DNA from: Persicaria tinctoria
Lineage: Eukaryota; Streptophyta; Magnoliopsida; Caryophyllales; Polygonaceae
Assembly: GCA_037127255.1 (NCBI GenBank)
Contig: JBANSL010000008.1
Coordinates: 10,919,396 to 10,983,395 of the forward strand
Direction of reading: 5' to 3'
Length of the DNA stretch: 64,000 nt
The first letter of the stretch is position 1, and each line of letters begins with the position of its first letter. A program made the position numbers and the translations under genes. Below the pieces are notes generated by a model, which made no database searches, was not told where the DNA came from, and was given only the letters and a program-made list of their open reading frames with translations. Positions 25,064 through 38,400 of the stretch are shown piece by piece.

Positions 25064-27089
25064 TAAAATTAGAACCATTTTGCTATCATTTTCTTTTTTT
25101 GCTGTCATACAATAGTAAGAATACTTCAAAATCATAAACCATCACGGGCACTAGAATCTGTATAGACTGTTTTATTTGTCTTTAGGGTGGTTGAAATTTG
25201 AATGATGACCAGAATATCACTCTTTTCTTGGTCAATTAGCAAACCAAATAATTATTCATAACCATATGAATTAGCAAAACTGATAAGACTTTCACAGGCA
25301 AAATGACTTGTTATCAAATCAAATTAGAGAAGGCATCAGACATCAGAATAAGAAGATCAACAGGTGCTCACAAAAAGTGGGAAACAAGCATGAATTAGTA
25401 GCAAGTATAAGCTTAAATAGAATCAAGTTTCTCACTCATAAAGAAAAAATATATACCATTTTCAAATTTTGGAGATTATCAAACTCCTGGATTGGCACTA
25501 CATATCATACCCTAAGAACAGTGTCCTTGAGCTAGCGGAGTCGATTCCTAGGCACGAAGTCAAGCGAGCCGAAGAAATAGCGGAGTGAAGGGGAAGAAGA
25601 GCATCTAACACTGTCAAGGCTAACCACAAAAACCTAACTCATCAATTTATAATTCATTCAAACCACATACATCAACACATAATCATAATCAACCGTTATT
25701 TTCCAATTAAATAAAGCAACATGCTCACATTAATGAATATAAAATCCCTTCAAAGATAAAAGTTCATGCCACACCTTTCCTGCAAAATCCAAATTTTCTG
25801 CAAAGCTTAGTAGGATGCCATGCCAATTACAACTTTTCTTCTTCAACCCACAAAACAAGTGACACTTAAGGCTTATGAAAATGGAACGACAGGCGCTCCA
25901 AGTACAGTCCTTAATATCGTAATCAAAGTTAAGATCAATTTAAATGTTCAAATATGAACTGCTGTCATCCCTAGTCAAAAGTATGAATTTACAAGTTCAA
26001 CAAATTTTCAATCTCAAATTCTCAACCCTAATTCGAACCAATCACAAATAACAAACCCAATTCGAAACCCTAAATTGCAAACACAAATCGAAACCCCAAT
26101 TTGCAAAACCTAAATCGATTTACCTAGCTGGCGGCTCCACCACCACCTCCGGCAAGTCGAGCGGCGCCTCCACCTCCCCTAGCGACGCCTCCGACAATTG
26201 CCTTGGTTGTCACCGATTCAAGGATGGGCCTCCTTCCTTCTCCTCCGGGTCGACGAGAAACCCTCTTCTCCAAGTCCTTGGTTTTTTTGTCGAGCCCTGT
26301 TCTCCAAGTCCTCCTCCAGGTCGGGTCGCTCTCCTTCTCCATCCCTCCTTCCGGTGGCCTCAGCTCTCGTCGCCGACGATTCGTGCCTCGGGCTCAGTCT
26401 GCCTCTCCTCTCCTCTCGTTTCGCCGGTTCTCCCGAGCGTCTTCGGATAGAACAAACGAAAGAGGTGAAGTGCTGTTAGATTTAACTGAGTAAGGGCACG
26501 AGGCGAAATTATTACATAACTCAGGGGTACCAGACGAATTTAGTCAATCTTTTGTACACCACGTGAAATTGACGATACCTTAGGGGTACTAGGCGAAATT
26601 TCCGTAAAAAAAATTAATATATATACTCGGTAACCATGGTATTCAGATTTCATTACCATTACCGTACCAACTTCACGTGGTTACCACCATGTTGGTTACC
26701 ACAACTGTGGTTACCAACATTGTCGGTTTGTGGTTTGTACGTGATTGGTATTTCGTATCATTATCAGTCCTACACACACATCTTGTATTTTGTATTATTT
26801 AATTAGTTTGTGTTGTTTGTCGGTGTCGAGTCTTGATCATCTTTAATGACTTGTCACGAGTAACTATTTGTCGTTGTATATGTTGAAAAAAAAAACAATG
26901 ATTCACGAGTTTTACCGTCGACCGTTTGATTTGGTGAGTGTCATTCACACAAGTCAGCACACATCTCATAGCTAGTGCTATTTTCCGCAAATCTGAAAAT
27001 GTAGGCTAATTTGTGTAACTGTCCCAATAGTTGAGCCTATTTCCTGCAAATGGACGAAAAAACATTTATGTATGTTATTTAAATACTGA

Positions 27090-27307
27090 GTTTAAAAGGA
27101 ACTAGGGTTTGATATATAAACCGGCTTACTCTGAGTGTCCAGCGGCTGCGTCTTTGATGAATCTGGATGCCACGCACTCAAAACCATAAACCCTTCTGCT
27201 AGGGTTGATTCATCCATCGACGCCGTTCTCGTAACTTGTCTGGGTATCTCTCACCACCATACGCAGGCCACAATCACAAACCCTAACTACTCTCTTTTGA
27301 GCGTAAA
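27090..27307 (+). promoter_or_regulatory. UTP4 leader/promoter with telo-box
   Basis: A telo-box AAACCCTAA lies at 27278-27286, close to the start codon. AGGGTTT/AAACCCT-like repeats lie further up (near 27105 and 27188). Telo-boxes are characteristic of plant ribosome-biogenesis gene promoters, which fits the product. The 320 bp above this, from 26773, show nothing recognisable. Confidence 0.5.
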
Positions 27308-30300
27308 ATGAAGTTCAATTTGCACAGAATAAGCTCAATTGATTGGAAGCCATCGCCGGTGGTTGCCCTAGCCACCAGCGCCGACGAGTGCCGGGTCGCC
27401 GCCGCTAGGCAGGACGGCACCGTCGAGATTTGGCTCGTCTCTCCCGGCTCTGTCGGCTGGCACTGTCAATTGGTACTTTTTCTAGCAAATTCTATTCTTC
27501 AACTCATTTTTCCAGGTTCGTTTCTTGGAGTTGTCTAATGTGGTGTGTGATGGCTGTGGTATGGTGGATTTGGTCTTTTGTAGACGATATACGGGGATCC
27601 TAGTCCAGAAGCGAGAATCTCGTCACTGGTTTGGTGTAGGTCGGGTTTGAAAGGGGAGTCATCTGGCCGCTTGTTTTCGTCCAGCATTGATGGTTCAATT
27701 TCGGAGTGGGATCTCTATCACTTGGAGCAGAAGGTATGTTTGACTTGGCTATTTGTCTTCAACATTAAAGCTATGAATTTCATTATACACCTACATCATC
27801 ATACATTCATACTGTCATATGAGTAATGGACAATCAGATTGATTAGAAAACCAGCTGTTTTGCTTTTTGACATTTAAATCATAAGGTGATTTATCCTTCC
27901 TCTCTGGGTCAACAGGTCATATTGGATTCTGTAGGGGCATCAATTTGGCAGATGGCAATGAAACCATGCAATGTTGTAGAAAAGAATTGTAGTAATCATG
28001 TTCCACAAAGCAATGGAAATGGTATTTTGACTAATAGTGATGGAAATGCCGGAGAAAGTAGTTCGTCAGATGATGAAGATAATTCGGTTGAGATTCATGG
28101 GCAATCTTCATTTGAAAATCCTACGGTAGCTCTTGCTTGTGATGATGGCTGTGTGCGATTGTACACCATTTTAGACGACGAGTTTGCATATAGTAAATCC
28201 CTGCCTAGGGTTGCAGGTGAGATCTGACAACCTTTTCTGACAACCTTTTGCATAGAGATTATTTTGGATACCAATGGATTGAGAACCATGATGTCAAATC
28301 TTTTTGTTTCTTTTTGTCAGGTCGTACCCTTAGTGTGACATGGAGTCCTGATGGAGATGTCATTTATTCAGGAAGTAGTGATGGGTATTGTTCACCTCTC
28401 ATAATTTTAACGAATTTCTTTGTGAGCTGTATATGCACATTCTTTGTGTGAGTTGTAGATGTTGGAAGTTGTTTTCCTTCTTAAACACTGATGTTCTCTT
28501 TATATGCTATATTCATCAGGTTCATCAGATGTTGGGATGCAAAACGAGCCTATGAGCTTTATAGGATAACAGTTGGACTTGGTGGTTTAGGCAGTGGGCC
28601 TGAACTCTGTGTTTGGTCACTTCTTGCCTTAAGGTATAGAATGATTCTAGCTTGTCAACTTCATGAACAATCTTTACATATGCTGGTTCCTTTTGACAAT
28701 CATTCACTGCTTTTTACTTCATCTAGGTCTGGGGCACTTGTTAGTGCTGATAGTACAGGGTCTGTCCAGTTCTGGGATAGCGAGCATGGAACTCTCTTGC
28801 AAGGTCATTCTCTTCACAAGGGCGATGTGAATGCTCTGGCAGCGGATCCTTCTCATAACAGGGTTTTTTCTGCTGGCTCTGATGGCAAGGTACAAGGTTT
28901 AATTATGATGCAAATGGTTGAAATGGTCGTTCTTGCTTGAGACAGAAGTTTGAGGCTATGTTGCATTGTTATCCACTTTCGAATGTTGTAAATAGAACGT
29001 AGTAATTGGTGTCCAAAATTAACTAGAGGATATCACCACTATTCATGATCTACCATTGTTGACCACCTGCTTGTGTGTTCCAGTAAAATAATATTATTAT
29101 ACTGCTTAATGAATGGACTGATACTTTTTATTAGTATATGTGCAAGACATTCTACATGTCCTTATTCTGACAGTTTGATTAATTTATGATAGGTGATACT
29201 CTACAAACTTTCCAGGGATGCTGATGGCTCAAATTCGAATACTAGTTTGACATCTGAGGCGAGCAAGAAGTGGATATATGTTGGTTGTGTTAGACCTCAT
29301 ACACATGATGTTAGGGCACTAACAGTTGCGATCCCCATTAGTGAAGAAGGTTAGCCTGCATCTTTTCTGTTGTGGTGTAATGTTATTCTCCAGTTACAAT
29401 ATGGATTTGGTTTTCATTTATGTATTTATTTTTTCTCATCCCTGGAATTTCGTGTGTTTTATTTGCTCAGCATCAGCTAGTTCACCAGAGAAGAAGGTAA
29501 AAAGACGCCGTAGACAAGAAAAGCCTCACGAGTATAGTTACCACAAATGGGCACATTTGGGAGTTCCTATGCTTATTTCAGCCGGTGATGACACTAAGCT
29601 ATTTGCCTACTCTGCTAAGGAGTTCATGGATTATGCTCCTCATGATATCTGTCCTGCTCCACAACGAGTCCCGCTTCAATTAGTGCCAAATTCTGTCTTT
29701 GATCAGAATTCCTTACTTTTAGTTAATACGCCTTATTGTATTAACATATTGGCTCTCTCCATAAAAAATGGTTTCCGGGGCGAAAAGGGTTCAAGTCATG
29801 TAGCAACCAAGTCAGTGGCTCAAGTTAATAGCAAGGCTCGAATTATTTGCAGCGCAATTTCTCCTAGTGGATCACTGGTTTGCTATTCTAATCACATCAA
29901 AACCAGTTTATTTGCATTGAAGAAGTCTGGAATGGCTAAATCTCCATGGATTATGAATAAAAGGAAACTTCCTACCACACTACCATCAGCCCGATGTATG
30001 ACTTTCACTTCTGATTCCTCTCGTTTAGTAATTGCTGGGCATGATAGAAGGATATATGTAAGCACTTATCCTTTTTTTTTTTTTTATATTGGTCTGTGGC
30101 GTGTTTCCTCATGTTCTTGAAATTGATTTGGCTGTGTTGACCATGTTGGTTCCTTCCTAGATTCAACCTCGTAGTATATTGGAATCAGCAAACGGATATT
30201 TTTGTTAGCTTTCATATGTGAAGGTTCCACATAATTTTGCAGAGTTAGTAAATTGCTTGTTAGTATTTTTACCATCCTTGAACTCAAGAAGGATGTCTGG

Positions 30301-32266
30301 ACAAAATGGGTATGGAAGAAATCTTAAAGTAAATGATAAGGGCATGCTTGGCATGATGCTTTAGTTTAGCGAGCTTCCTCAACAATTACTTTCTCATTCA
30401 CCTAATAACCTTATGAGCTAGCATATCAACAGGTTTTACCAAGCACACCATCTTAATTATCACTGCATTTTTCACTTGTTTTTACCAAGAATGGCATGTA
30501 GTAGTATTAGCCTCTTCTGATTTAATGCACATTATTGCATATATATGATTGTAAATCTTAATTATTTTTCTGTTGGGCCAGTAAACTCTGACTAAGATTT
30601 TTGAACTGCAACTATCAGCTTTGAAGCAATTTTTCCTCATTCACCAAATTTTCTATTATTTATAATATTATGCTCAATATTCTCTTTTCTTGCAGGTTAT
30701 AGACACAGGAACCTCTGATGTTGTGCATGTTTTCACACCTTGTCGCAAGGAGCAAGATGAGGATTTACCTCCTAAAGAACCCCCCATTGTGAAACTTTTT
30801 GTGAGTGCAGATGGGCAATGGCTAGCATCTATCAATTGCTTTGGTGATATATATATCTTTAATTTGGAGATACATAGGTATGAACAAGCCGTCTCTGCTT
30901 ATGTGTTCATAACATTCTGATCTGTGTCCAGTTTACTAAAAAACGTCAGGGGGTTGCCTTGAGCCTGGGCATCACCTAGCTCTAGGCAGTGGGGGGTGCC
31001 CAGCGCTTAGGCAGCCACCTAAATTGATTTTTAGAACACTGGATACAATAATACACAGGGATATAAACCTGTGAATAATTGTCAAGTACTACATATTATT
31101 CTCTGAAAATATAGAGAAGAGTACATTGCTTCAAATGTTGGAAATCAAAATGTAATTATGATCCTTTGTTTTACTAGGGATACAATGGACAAATTGCCCA
31201 CTACTTTTTTATCATAGTTTCTACCCAATTGTTTTCTTAAGAATTTGTAACAATTCTCCACCATGCCACCACCCTGATTGCTGCTAGCTTGTAGCATAGC
31301 AAAAAATTTCGTCCGCAATCCTCATCTTTATCAAAGGTGTTGGTGTATCAGTCAACGCCTAAACATCCATGCCTATATGAAATGTCAATCTTCATATGGC
31401 CTTACAAGTGAATGGGATGGATTATATTTAATTGTTTGCCCATACAAGTGGAGGGAATGATGATGTTCATTAAAATCCATGCCTATATGAAATGCTAATC
31501 TTCATATGGCCGAGATGTTTTGCCTACTACTTTTGTGTTTATATTCTCATGTCAGCGGGTTTCCTTGTAAATTTCGCTAATTTTGTCGTGGTTTTTTATG
31601 ATGACAGGCAGCACTGGTTTGTATCAAGACTATATGAAGCATCTGTGACTGCCGGTGGTTTTCATCCTCAATATAGCAATGTGCTCATTGTCACAACATC
31701 CTCAAATCAGGTGTACGAGTTTGATGTGGAAGCCAAGCAGTTGGGACAGTGGTCAGAAAGCAACTCATTTCGTTTGCCTGAGAGTTTCCAGAATTTTCCT
31801 GGGGAGGTTATTGGCCTCTCATTTCCTCCATCCACAAGCTCATTATCTGTTGTGGTTTATAGTTCAAGGTCCATACCATTTACTTCCTGCTTTTTTTCTT
31901 CAATTCATACTTCAGCCATTTCTACCTATGACTTCTCTCTGTTGATCCGGACTCACATATCTATTGTGCAGGGCTATGTGCTTGATTGACTTTGCATTGC
32001 CTGTGGATTGGGGAAATCACAGCAAACTAATCAGCAATCTGGATTCGGTCTCTAAGAAGCTGGGAAACTCACTAATCGAGAATGAGAAGTTGAAAAGGAA
32101 GTTGCAAGAACATAAACACAACTTTGAGTTTTTCAGTTTTAGCAATCCTGTTCTATTCTTCAGCCACCTCTCGCAAACATCTGCATTAGTCGTTGATAAA
32201 ACATGGAAGGAAGTAATTGCAGGCCTTGAAGCCGCTCCTGTCCACAGACACGTTTACGGAACTTGA
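27308..32266 (+). CDS. UTP4: UTP4/cirhin-type WD40 protein of the SSU processome (812 aa)
   Basis: Nucleolar U3 snoRNP-associated factor needed for early 18S pre-rRNA processing. The plant member I know is Arabidopsis POPCORN (PCN). Exons: 27308-27472, 27584-27733, 27916-28216, 28321-28384, 28520-28633, 28727-28889, 29193-29349, 29471-30057, 30696-30877, 31608-31868, 31972-32266; 2439 nt with all phases closing. The protein starts [17 protein letters not shown] and shows repeated WD40 blades ([61 protein letters not shown]). An acidic Ser/Asp stretch (SSSSDDEDN) lies in exon 3 and a basic patch ([11 protein letters not shown]) in exon 8. Length is close to the ~810-residue family norm. The gene appears intact. 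Confidence 0.94.
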
Positions 32267-34699
32267 AAGCTACCATGGATGGGCAAAAAGCTTTTGTAAG
32301 TTTGAGTTCCTTGCAGCCCATAAGGGGAGAACGCGAGAAACACTGTGAACCACGGACTCGCCACAGTGGCGCAATCATTCAGTTTTGATCTTGCAGCTTT
32401 CTGCAATGGGAAGGTTTTCAGACATGTTGTGTACTGTAATTTATTGGAATTTCAATTAGATGAGCTTATAAAAGGAAAAAGTTTAGCATCTTTTTTGTTC
32501 TGTTCTTTGACATAGTAGCCTTTAGCAGTGGAGTTCTATATCTGATTTTTATTGACCTTTTCCCCTTTGTATATTCTGGTGTTTGTTTTCTTCACAGAGC
32601 TCCACTTTTTATTGGGCATGTTATCCATTCATTAAACCAGGCCAATGAACACTTGCCATTTGATTTATCCACTTGTGGTTTCAGATTTGATAAAACCAAC
32701 TGCTGCTATCTTTTGGGTGCTCTTATATATTAGCATGTAATTGTACAAAATGTTGTTGATACTCATTATTATCTATTTTTCATGTGATGTTGATGTTTTG
32801 CAAGGACCCCCATGGAACATGCAAATGCTCACAAGCTAGCAAGCGATCCAAACAAGTTCTCTTTGATTCTCTCCAGATTTTGGGACCACTTCGTGGACTT
32901 GATTAATCTCACGAGATTGGAGCTTACAGGTTCCCGATTCTTTCGTTACTTCTCATCAATCCGAATGCATTGTTCCGTCATTTAAACGTAGGTATACCTA
33001 CGATGGCCACCTCTACGTTTGTACTCTATGTGGCCACCATTCGGAAGACTCAATCCAGCTGCCTGAAGGTATGCCTTTGGCTCTTGTTGTGCATCAGACG
33101 AGCCATCCGAATGACTATTCTTAGCTACTTTGTTAGGTCTTAGATTAAACTAGGGTTGTCACAATCTGCACCTCCGGCTTCATAAATGATGGAACAAGAG
33201 CACCACAAAAACCAACACTTCCCAGCTCACGGGGATGGGACTCGACACATGGTAGCCACTATCCTCAAGACGATTCAGATCGCACACTGAATCTTCCAGA
33301 GGATGCTGACCTTTTCGGATAATCCACCAAGGCACCATCCCAGCAACTTGACCAGTTCGACTGCGCCATTGAAGATATCTTAATCATTGCAGTTGGAGGC
33401 TCTGTCAACTGCCAAAACACAAATGCAACCAACCCCATTTGTCCCCTTTCTCTCCTTTCCCTATTGCAAGTATGTAATGTATCTTGTTAAAGAGTGCCCC
33501 ACCAATCCACATTTTGAGTATTAACCCTTTAAAACCCACATACTGTATCATTTATAATTCATCACATTACATACATGGACACCCAGGACATGAAAAGGAA
33601 TCAGATAAGTGTAGATGGAGGTGATGAGAGAGAGTTGTTTTTGTCCATTTCCTAAAATCTAAACCCATCTTCCAAGATATGGGTTCTGATTATAAGGAAA
33701 GCCACACCCACCAAAACAAAAGATTTTGGAAGAATCACACACAATCACACATACACACACCCAGTAGCAAACAGTTTTCAATAATTGCATTTTTTTTGCA
33801 CATCAGCTTTAGAAAAAATGGATAAAAAATACCCAGTGGGAGGTTTGATTGCTTGCTTTTTCGGTTACAAAACATGTGAGTTTTTCAAAATTGGCTAAGT
33901 GAAAGTAGCTCCCATCAGAAGAGTAAATTACAAAAGATTTTGTCAGCCAAGTACCTCTCTATCTGAGCTGGCCATCTCCATTTGTAGAAACAAGTTTTTA
34001 CTGGCAATTTGGGGATTGCTCTGATTTCAGACTTTGCTCTTCAATGGACCACATTCAGATTTCTTTCTGGCTTCTCTCTTTGCCTTTCTTGAGACCTCCA
34101 AATCTGAATATCAGATTTGTAAGGCTCTCTTTCACTTTCATCATGGCTCATCATTCTTAGTGTATTCATGCTTAATGTGCACTTTATTCACTTTTTCCCC
34201 CCTTCCTGAATTCAATTTCCTTGATGAAAGGGTTTAGATTGAGTAGGTGGGTTAGCTTCAAATGATGATTTTGATCAATTTTTATGCCCTTTAGCTTCTG
34301 GGCAATCTGACAAATTATCCATGGTAAAAGGGAATGTATATTTATTAGACCCACCATCTTTTTTTTATGGTGAATGCATATGAGAAAGAAGAAAAATGGT
34401 AAAAGAAAGAGAGATGGTTATGGAGGAAAGGGATTTATATATATAATATTTTGGCTCTCAGGTTGTTTCCCACTTGATTGACAAAGAACAAATGAAGGCA
34501 GACAAGGTAAAATAAGAGATGAACAAAAGGCCAATTGAAGGCAGAAAAAGTTGTAATAAACAAGACAGGTACAAAATCCCTGTAAGATCTCTAATCCATT
34601 TTATTTCCTGATTGAAAAATTCCACACTTTGTTGTCTCCATCCCCTTCATTCCTAGAGCATGAAGAAAACCACCATTCATTTTGTTTTCATGGGCGCCC
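32267..34699. other. Intergenic region between UTP4 and SOFL
   Basis: The UTP4 3' UTR probably runs to about 32500. The rest has no ORF with codon-like structure and no clear transposon ends. Segment 33000-33450 is GC-richer and slightly gene-like but broken in all frames. I see nothing further to support. Confidence 0.5.
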
Positions 34700-35402
34700 T
34701 CATCTTCTTCCGCGAAACAGGCCTGTTTACCGACAAGGATACGAAACAACGAAAAATGGATGAGTGAAATGCATTAAAGAAATTAACTAAAGCATGAGAG
34801 ATGAAACAAAAATATACTCACTTGGTTCAGCTGGGTCCTGCCTTTTAGGATGCGACGATGGCCAAAAGCCGAAGCTTCCCTGCCCAACTCCATGGCCTAT
34901 CACCGGTTGATTCTTGGAGGGATCTATATACTTCTGTCAAATAAATTGACACCCTTCGTTCAGCAATACATGTCGTTTTCGAAAATGTTAACGCTTATTA
35001 AGAAACTCGAATCGGACTCACCTTGGAGCAGTTTAAATCAGGGGAGCTAGCAGTGTCATCAAGATAGGAATGCTGGTGGTGCTTTTTATCTCTTGGCTCT
35101 TTCGCCGCCTTTTTCTTAGCTTTCTCCATAGCAGGAGGATAGTAAAACCCAGCTGTCCGAAAGCATTCGACTTCCTCCTCCTCCTCCTCTTCATAGCGGA
35201 CATGTGGAGGACCCGAGGAGGCATCCGACACCATAGACAAATCCTCCTCTTCTTCACAATTTGGCCTGCAACCTTGGCCATGATCACGACCACTTCTTCG
35301 ACTACCTCTTTGGTATCGATTTGGGGATTGGGAGGACTCGTCCAAGTAAACCGTCCACCCGGATTCACACCCGCTGCTCCACTCTGAGGCTGATGCATCC
35401 AT
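34700..35402 (-). CDS. SOFL: SOB FIVE-LIKE (SOFL) protein (171 aa)
   Basis: Small plant protein family linked to cytokinin levels and response (SOB5/SOFL1/SOFL2 in Arabidopsis); the biochemical role is unknown. Exons on the minus strand: 35022-35402, 34822-34933, 34700-34722; total 516 nt, phases close. SOFL-A motif is at residues 7-21 (EWSSGCESGWTVYLD) and SOFL-B at 54-67 (DLSMVSDASSGPPH). A poly-Glu run at 71-77 and a Lys/Arg-rich patch at ~93-107 follow. The frame is open upstream to 35567, but the family starts with M(D/N) just before motif A, so ATG 35402 is chosen. The last exon codes only seven residues. Confidence 0.92.
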
Positions 35403-38400
35403 CTTTGATGGGATAAGAATCTTACTTGAAGCTTGATAGGAGGTTAATATTTCATATAGAGAAATGAAAGTGAATTGCCTTTGCCTTGCTTTTCTTTCTT
35501 TGCCTCTTTGGTGTTCTTCTTCTCTCTTACTACTATATAAGTAGAGAAGCCAAAGTGAATCACTCACAAATCCTAGGCTGTGTTTGTCTTTTACTCTTAT
35601 CTGTGTGCACCTTCTTTTATCCTTACATGAAAATGAATCTTAAATGCCAGTTGGCTTGCTCTTTTATTGAGGGCAAGGAGAGAGCATGGGTTGGATAAGC
35701 AGTTTCTATTTTATTTTCTAAGTTCAAAGATTTAGAATTTTACCACAGTATTTTTTAACAACCTCTTATCTGTGTTTGTGACTTCCGAAGATCTCTCATC
35801 TAGGTGGGGGAACGTCACTTTCTCATATTTCTGATCCGGTCTCCCCGACACCGAGACGTCGTGGAAGTTTTTCGACTTTCTCATGTTCTCGTTATTCACT
35901 GTCTCATCCCGGAGTCTTCCTCGACTTCCTCATGTCAGGCTTGTCGTCGCTGTGTTCAATTAAGACTCGGATCCTTTTATTTTTGCTCGCTTGTATTTTG
36001 TTGGATTATTCGTCAGCCGATTTTTTCGCAAGTGTCAGGTATCTCGAATCATTCCTTGATCAGGGAAAAATAAAGTACTCCATTGTACTCCATCATTTTG
36101 AATGAGAACATGTAGTTCTAAATCTGCGATATAGTTGAGGAAAGTGATTTTATGACCCGGAAACAGAAAGGGCATTTCCAAACACTCTTAAGGGCAGTTA
36201 CATGAAATTTTGATCCAAACAAAATGGGTTATAATTCCAACCCAATACCTCCCCAATGTGATTGATTCCTTAATCCAACTTGATACCTAAAGAGTGAAGC
36301 TCTTCCTTGAATGTTTGAACCCTCAAAATAGAAAGAATGTGATAACTGCTAAATAACAAAATTGCTAAGCCTAGTAGTGATTGCCTACAAGAATGCCAAC
36401 CGCCATCAATCCCAAAGGTCCCCAGTCATTTGGCAATCTCTAGGGATTTGGATTATTAGATCATAATGAAATGTATCATCTTAATAAGCCAGCTCTCTTT
36501 GGTCCCCTACTTATCCTAATCTTTCACTAAAAAAACTCAAAAACCATCTTCGTCGAGCATCCATATACTCGCTCTTCCGCCCCATGTATGATCAGCCAAT
36601 GTCATCACAACAAGAAAAAAACCACAAACAATCCAAAACACAAAGGGGTCTATGAAATGAAATTTAAGTGCTGAAAATTTATCTTTACACTGTTGACAAT
36701 TGAAAGATTTGGTGTGTATGCCAATGAAATTAATTTCATATGCATTTCAAATTTCCATTTCAAGTCACACGTGCAGGAGATGAAGTGGGTAGGTATGTAA
36801 CCCTAAAAACAAAGCCCCATTAACATACAAAAACTTTTAAGCCGACCATGTTGGATGTTGGCATGTCACTGCCCTCACAGCTAACTAGATTTTTGCAATT
36901 TTCATCCTCTTTTAGCATATAAATATATACAAGCAATACTTGCTGTCTTAAGCGATCATAATTCTGAATTATTGCGTCGACTGGTGACTGCTTAAGCCTC
37001 AAGCAGTCATCAGTCGACGCAATCAAAATTAGTTGACTTCTTAAGACTATAAGATTTAGGTGTTTCCTCACTTGGTAACATAACAGGAAAATTTGAAGCC
37101 CTAATTTGACTAGTGGATGAGACTAAGATTATAAATAGTTTTTGTTGTTGGTAAAAAAAAAAATAGAAAAAAAAATCACTAGCTAGCTAGCAATTTAATA
37201 ACATCAGGTTTTCAATCTTCAATGCAATAATGCAGAGTTAAACAAAAGAGGCGCAGCAACAGGATGTACTATGAGACAGTGTGCAGTGAACAAAAACTTC
37301 ATCAGCAAACAGTGGAATCCAAGATTTCTTTTGCACTGTTTGGCCCTACTGAAAAATGTAATAATGCAGTTGTTGTTGTTGTTGTTGTTCTCTCCTTAGG
37401 TTTAGTTTCAATTACTGCGCGTGCCTCGTAGGTTTTATGAGCCTAATCACTCGGAATGATTGCGTCTAGATCAGGTCATGTGTATAATTACCGATGATGT
37501 GTCTATATAAACGCGATAATAACACACGAAAATCACAACTATGGCAATGGTTTGAAAGGTCTAAGTAGGTGAAAGTCTTGTCATTCAATACAATTTCAAC
37601 AAGAATAGGTGAAATGGTCCCCCAAAATGCTAATCTAACAATGCAAGCACATGTATTATGATAATTGCATGTGGCCCTTTGTCCTCCTAGCTAGAGGTCC
37701 ATCTCCATTCTTTCATATTTTTATGCATTGACATATGGCTCGCCTTTATGGCTCGAACCCAACCCGAATGGGCCACGAAAGCGGCAATGCACAGTACTCA
37801 ATCATGGAACCAAACATCATGCTTATGTTGATCAACGCTTTTAACTCGCTAAGAGGGGTTTAATATTGGAATTAGTAGACACAGAAAGTATTGTAAGTGA
37901 CTGAGTGGCCTGTCTTGGGGCTTCTGCAAGCTTTTAATATGCACGTCGCCATCTCTTTGATCCCAAGAGGAAAAATGGGAGTATGGAACAAGGAGTTTAG
38001 CTTCCTCTTTTGCCATATCTACAGAGAATCACCAACTAGGAGTCATTTTATCTTGTTCAGTTTGATGTACTGTACAATGCTGTCTTGGTGGTCACTACAC
38101 ACTAGCTTCCTCACAAAACAACAAAAAGGGATCCCCACATAGATAAAATCATAAATCCGTACACATTCTATACAAGAGGATTTTTATTGCAATAACTCTT
38201 GGGCATGTCTAAAATACGCGCCATTCGAACAAAATGTGCATTAATACCGAATACACAAGGTAGCGGTATCTAGTCTTACTGAACGCAATTACTCGCATAA
38301 GCGAACCAGCAACGGTTAGGAAACAAAGGTGTTCTCTAGTTGGTGACAGATTTGATTGACTTATGATTACAATCCATAATGTATATACAAAGATCACAAA

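Larger units (their letters stand above)
23214..26604. mobile_element. Mutator-like element with ~600-bp terminal inverted repeats
   Basis: The left arm from 23214 and the right arm back from 26604 match as inverted repeats for about 600-650 bp (ends CGGAAATTTC). Identical 9-bp flanks TAAAAAAAA lie at 23205-23213 and 26605-26613, the MULE duplication length, though this word is low-complexity. Each arm begins with two diverged ~60-bp tandem units containing CTGGTACCCCTGAG. The arms are GC-richer and gene-like, while the ~2.1 kb centre is AT-rich. No transposase is visible, so the element is non-autonomous. ORFs across the arms are mirror images and were not called as genes. Confidence 0.85.
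16948..26772. mobile_element. Putative outermost hAT-like element hosting the nest
   Basis: The left end CAGGGTTGGCATGGTACG and the reverse complement of the right end, TAGGACTGATAATGATACG, are similar. The 8-bp flanks CTCACACG and CACACACA match at 6 of 8 positions. Only sequence of this element carries dense GGTTACCAC/GTGGTAACC repeats, just inside both ends (16960-17031, 21500-21580, 26630-26750), as hAT subterminal binding sites do. Once later inserts are removed, under 1 kb remains. The terminal matches are imperfect, so the call is tentative. Confidence 0.42.

Noticed and set aside
29326..29470. Upstream part of the long ORF in the UTP4 region
   Set aside because: It is intronic; the splice acceptor at 29470 and phase match with exon 7 show that coding resumes at 29471.
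35070..35387. 105-codon plus-strand ORF
   Set aside because: It is antisense to SOFL exon 1, which has clear family motifs on the opposite strand.
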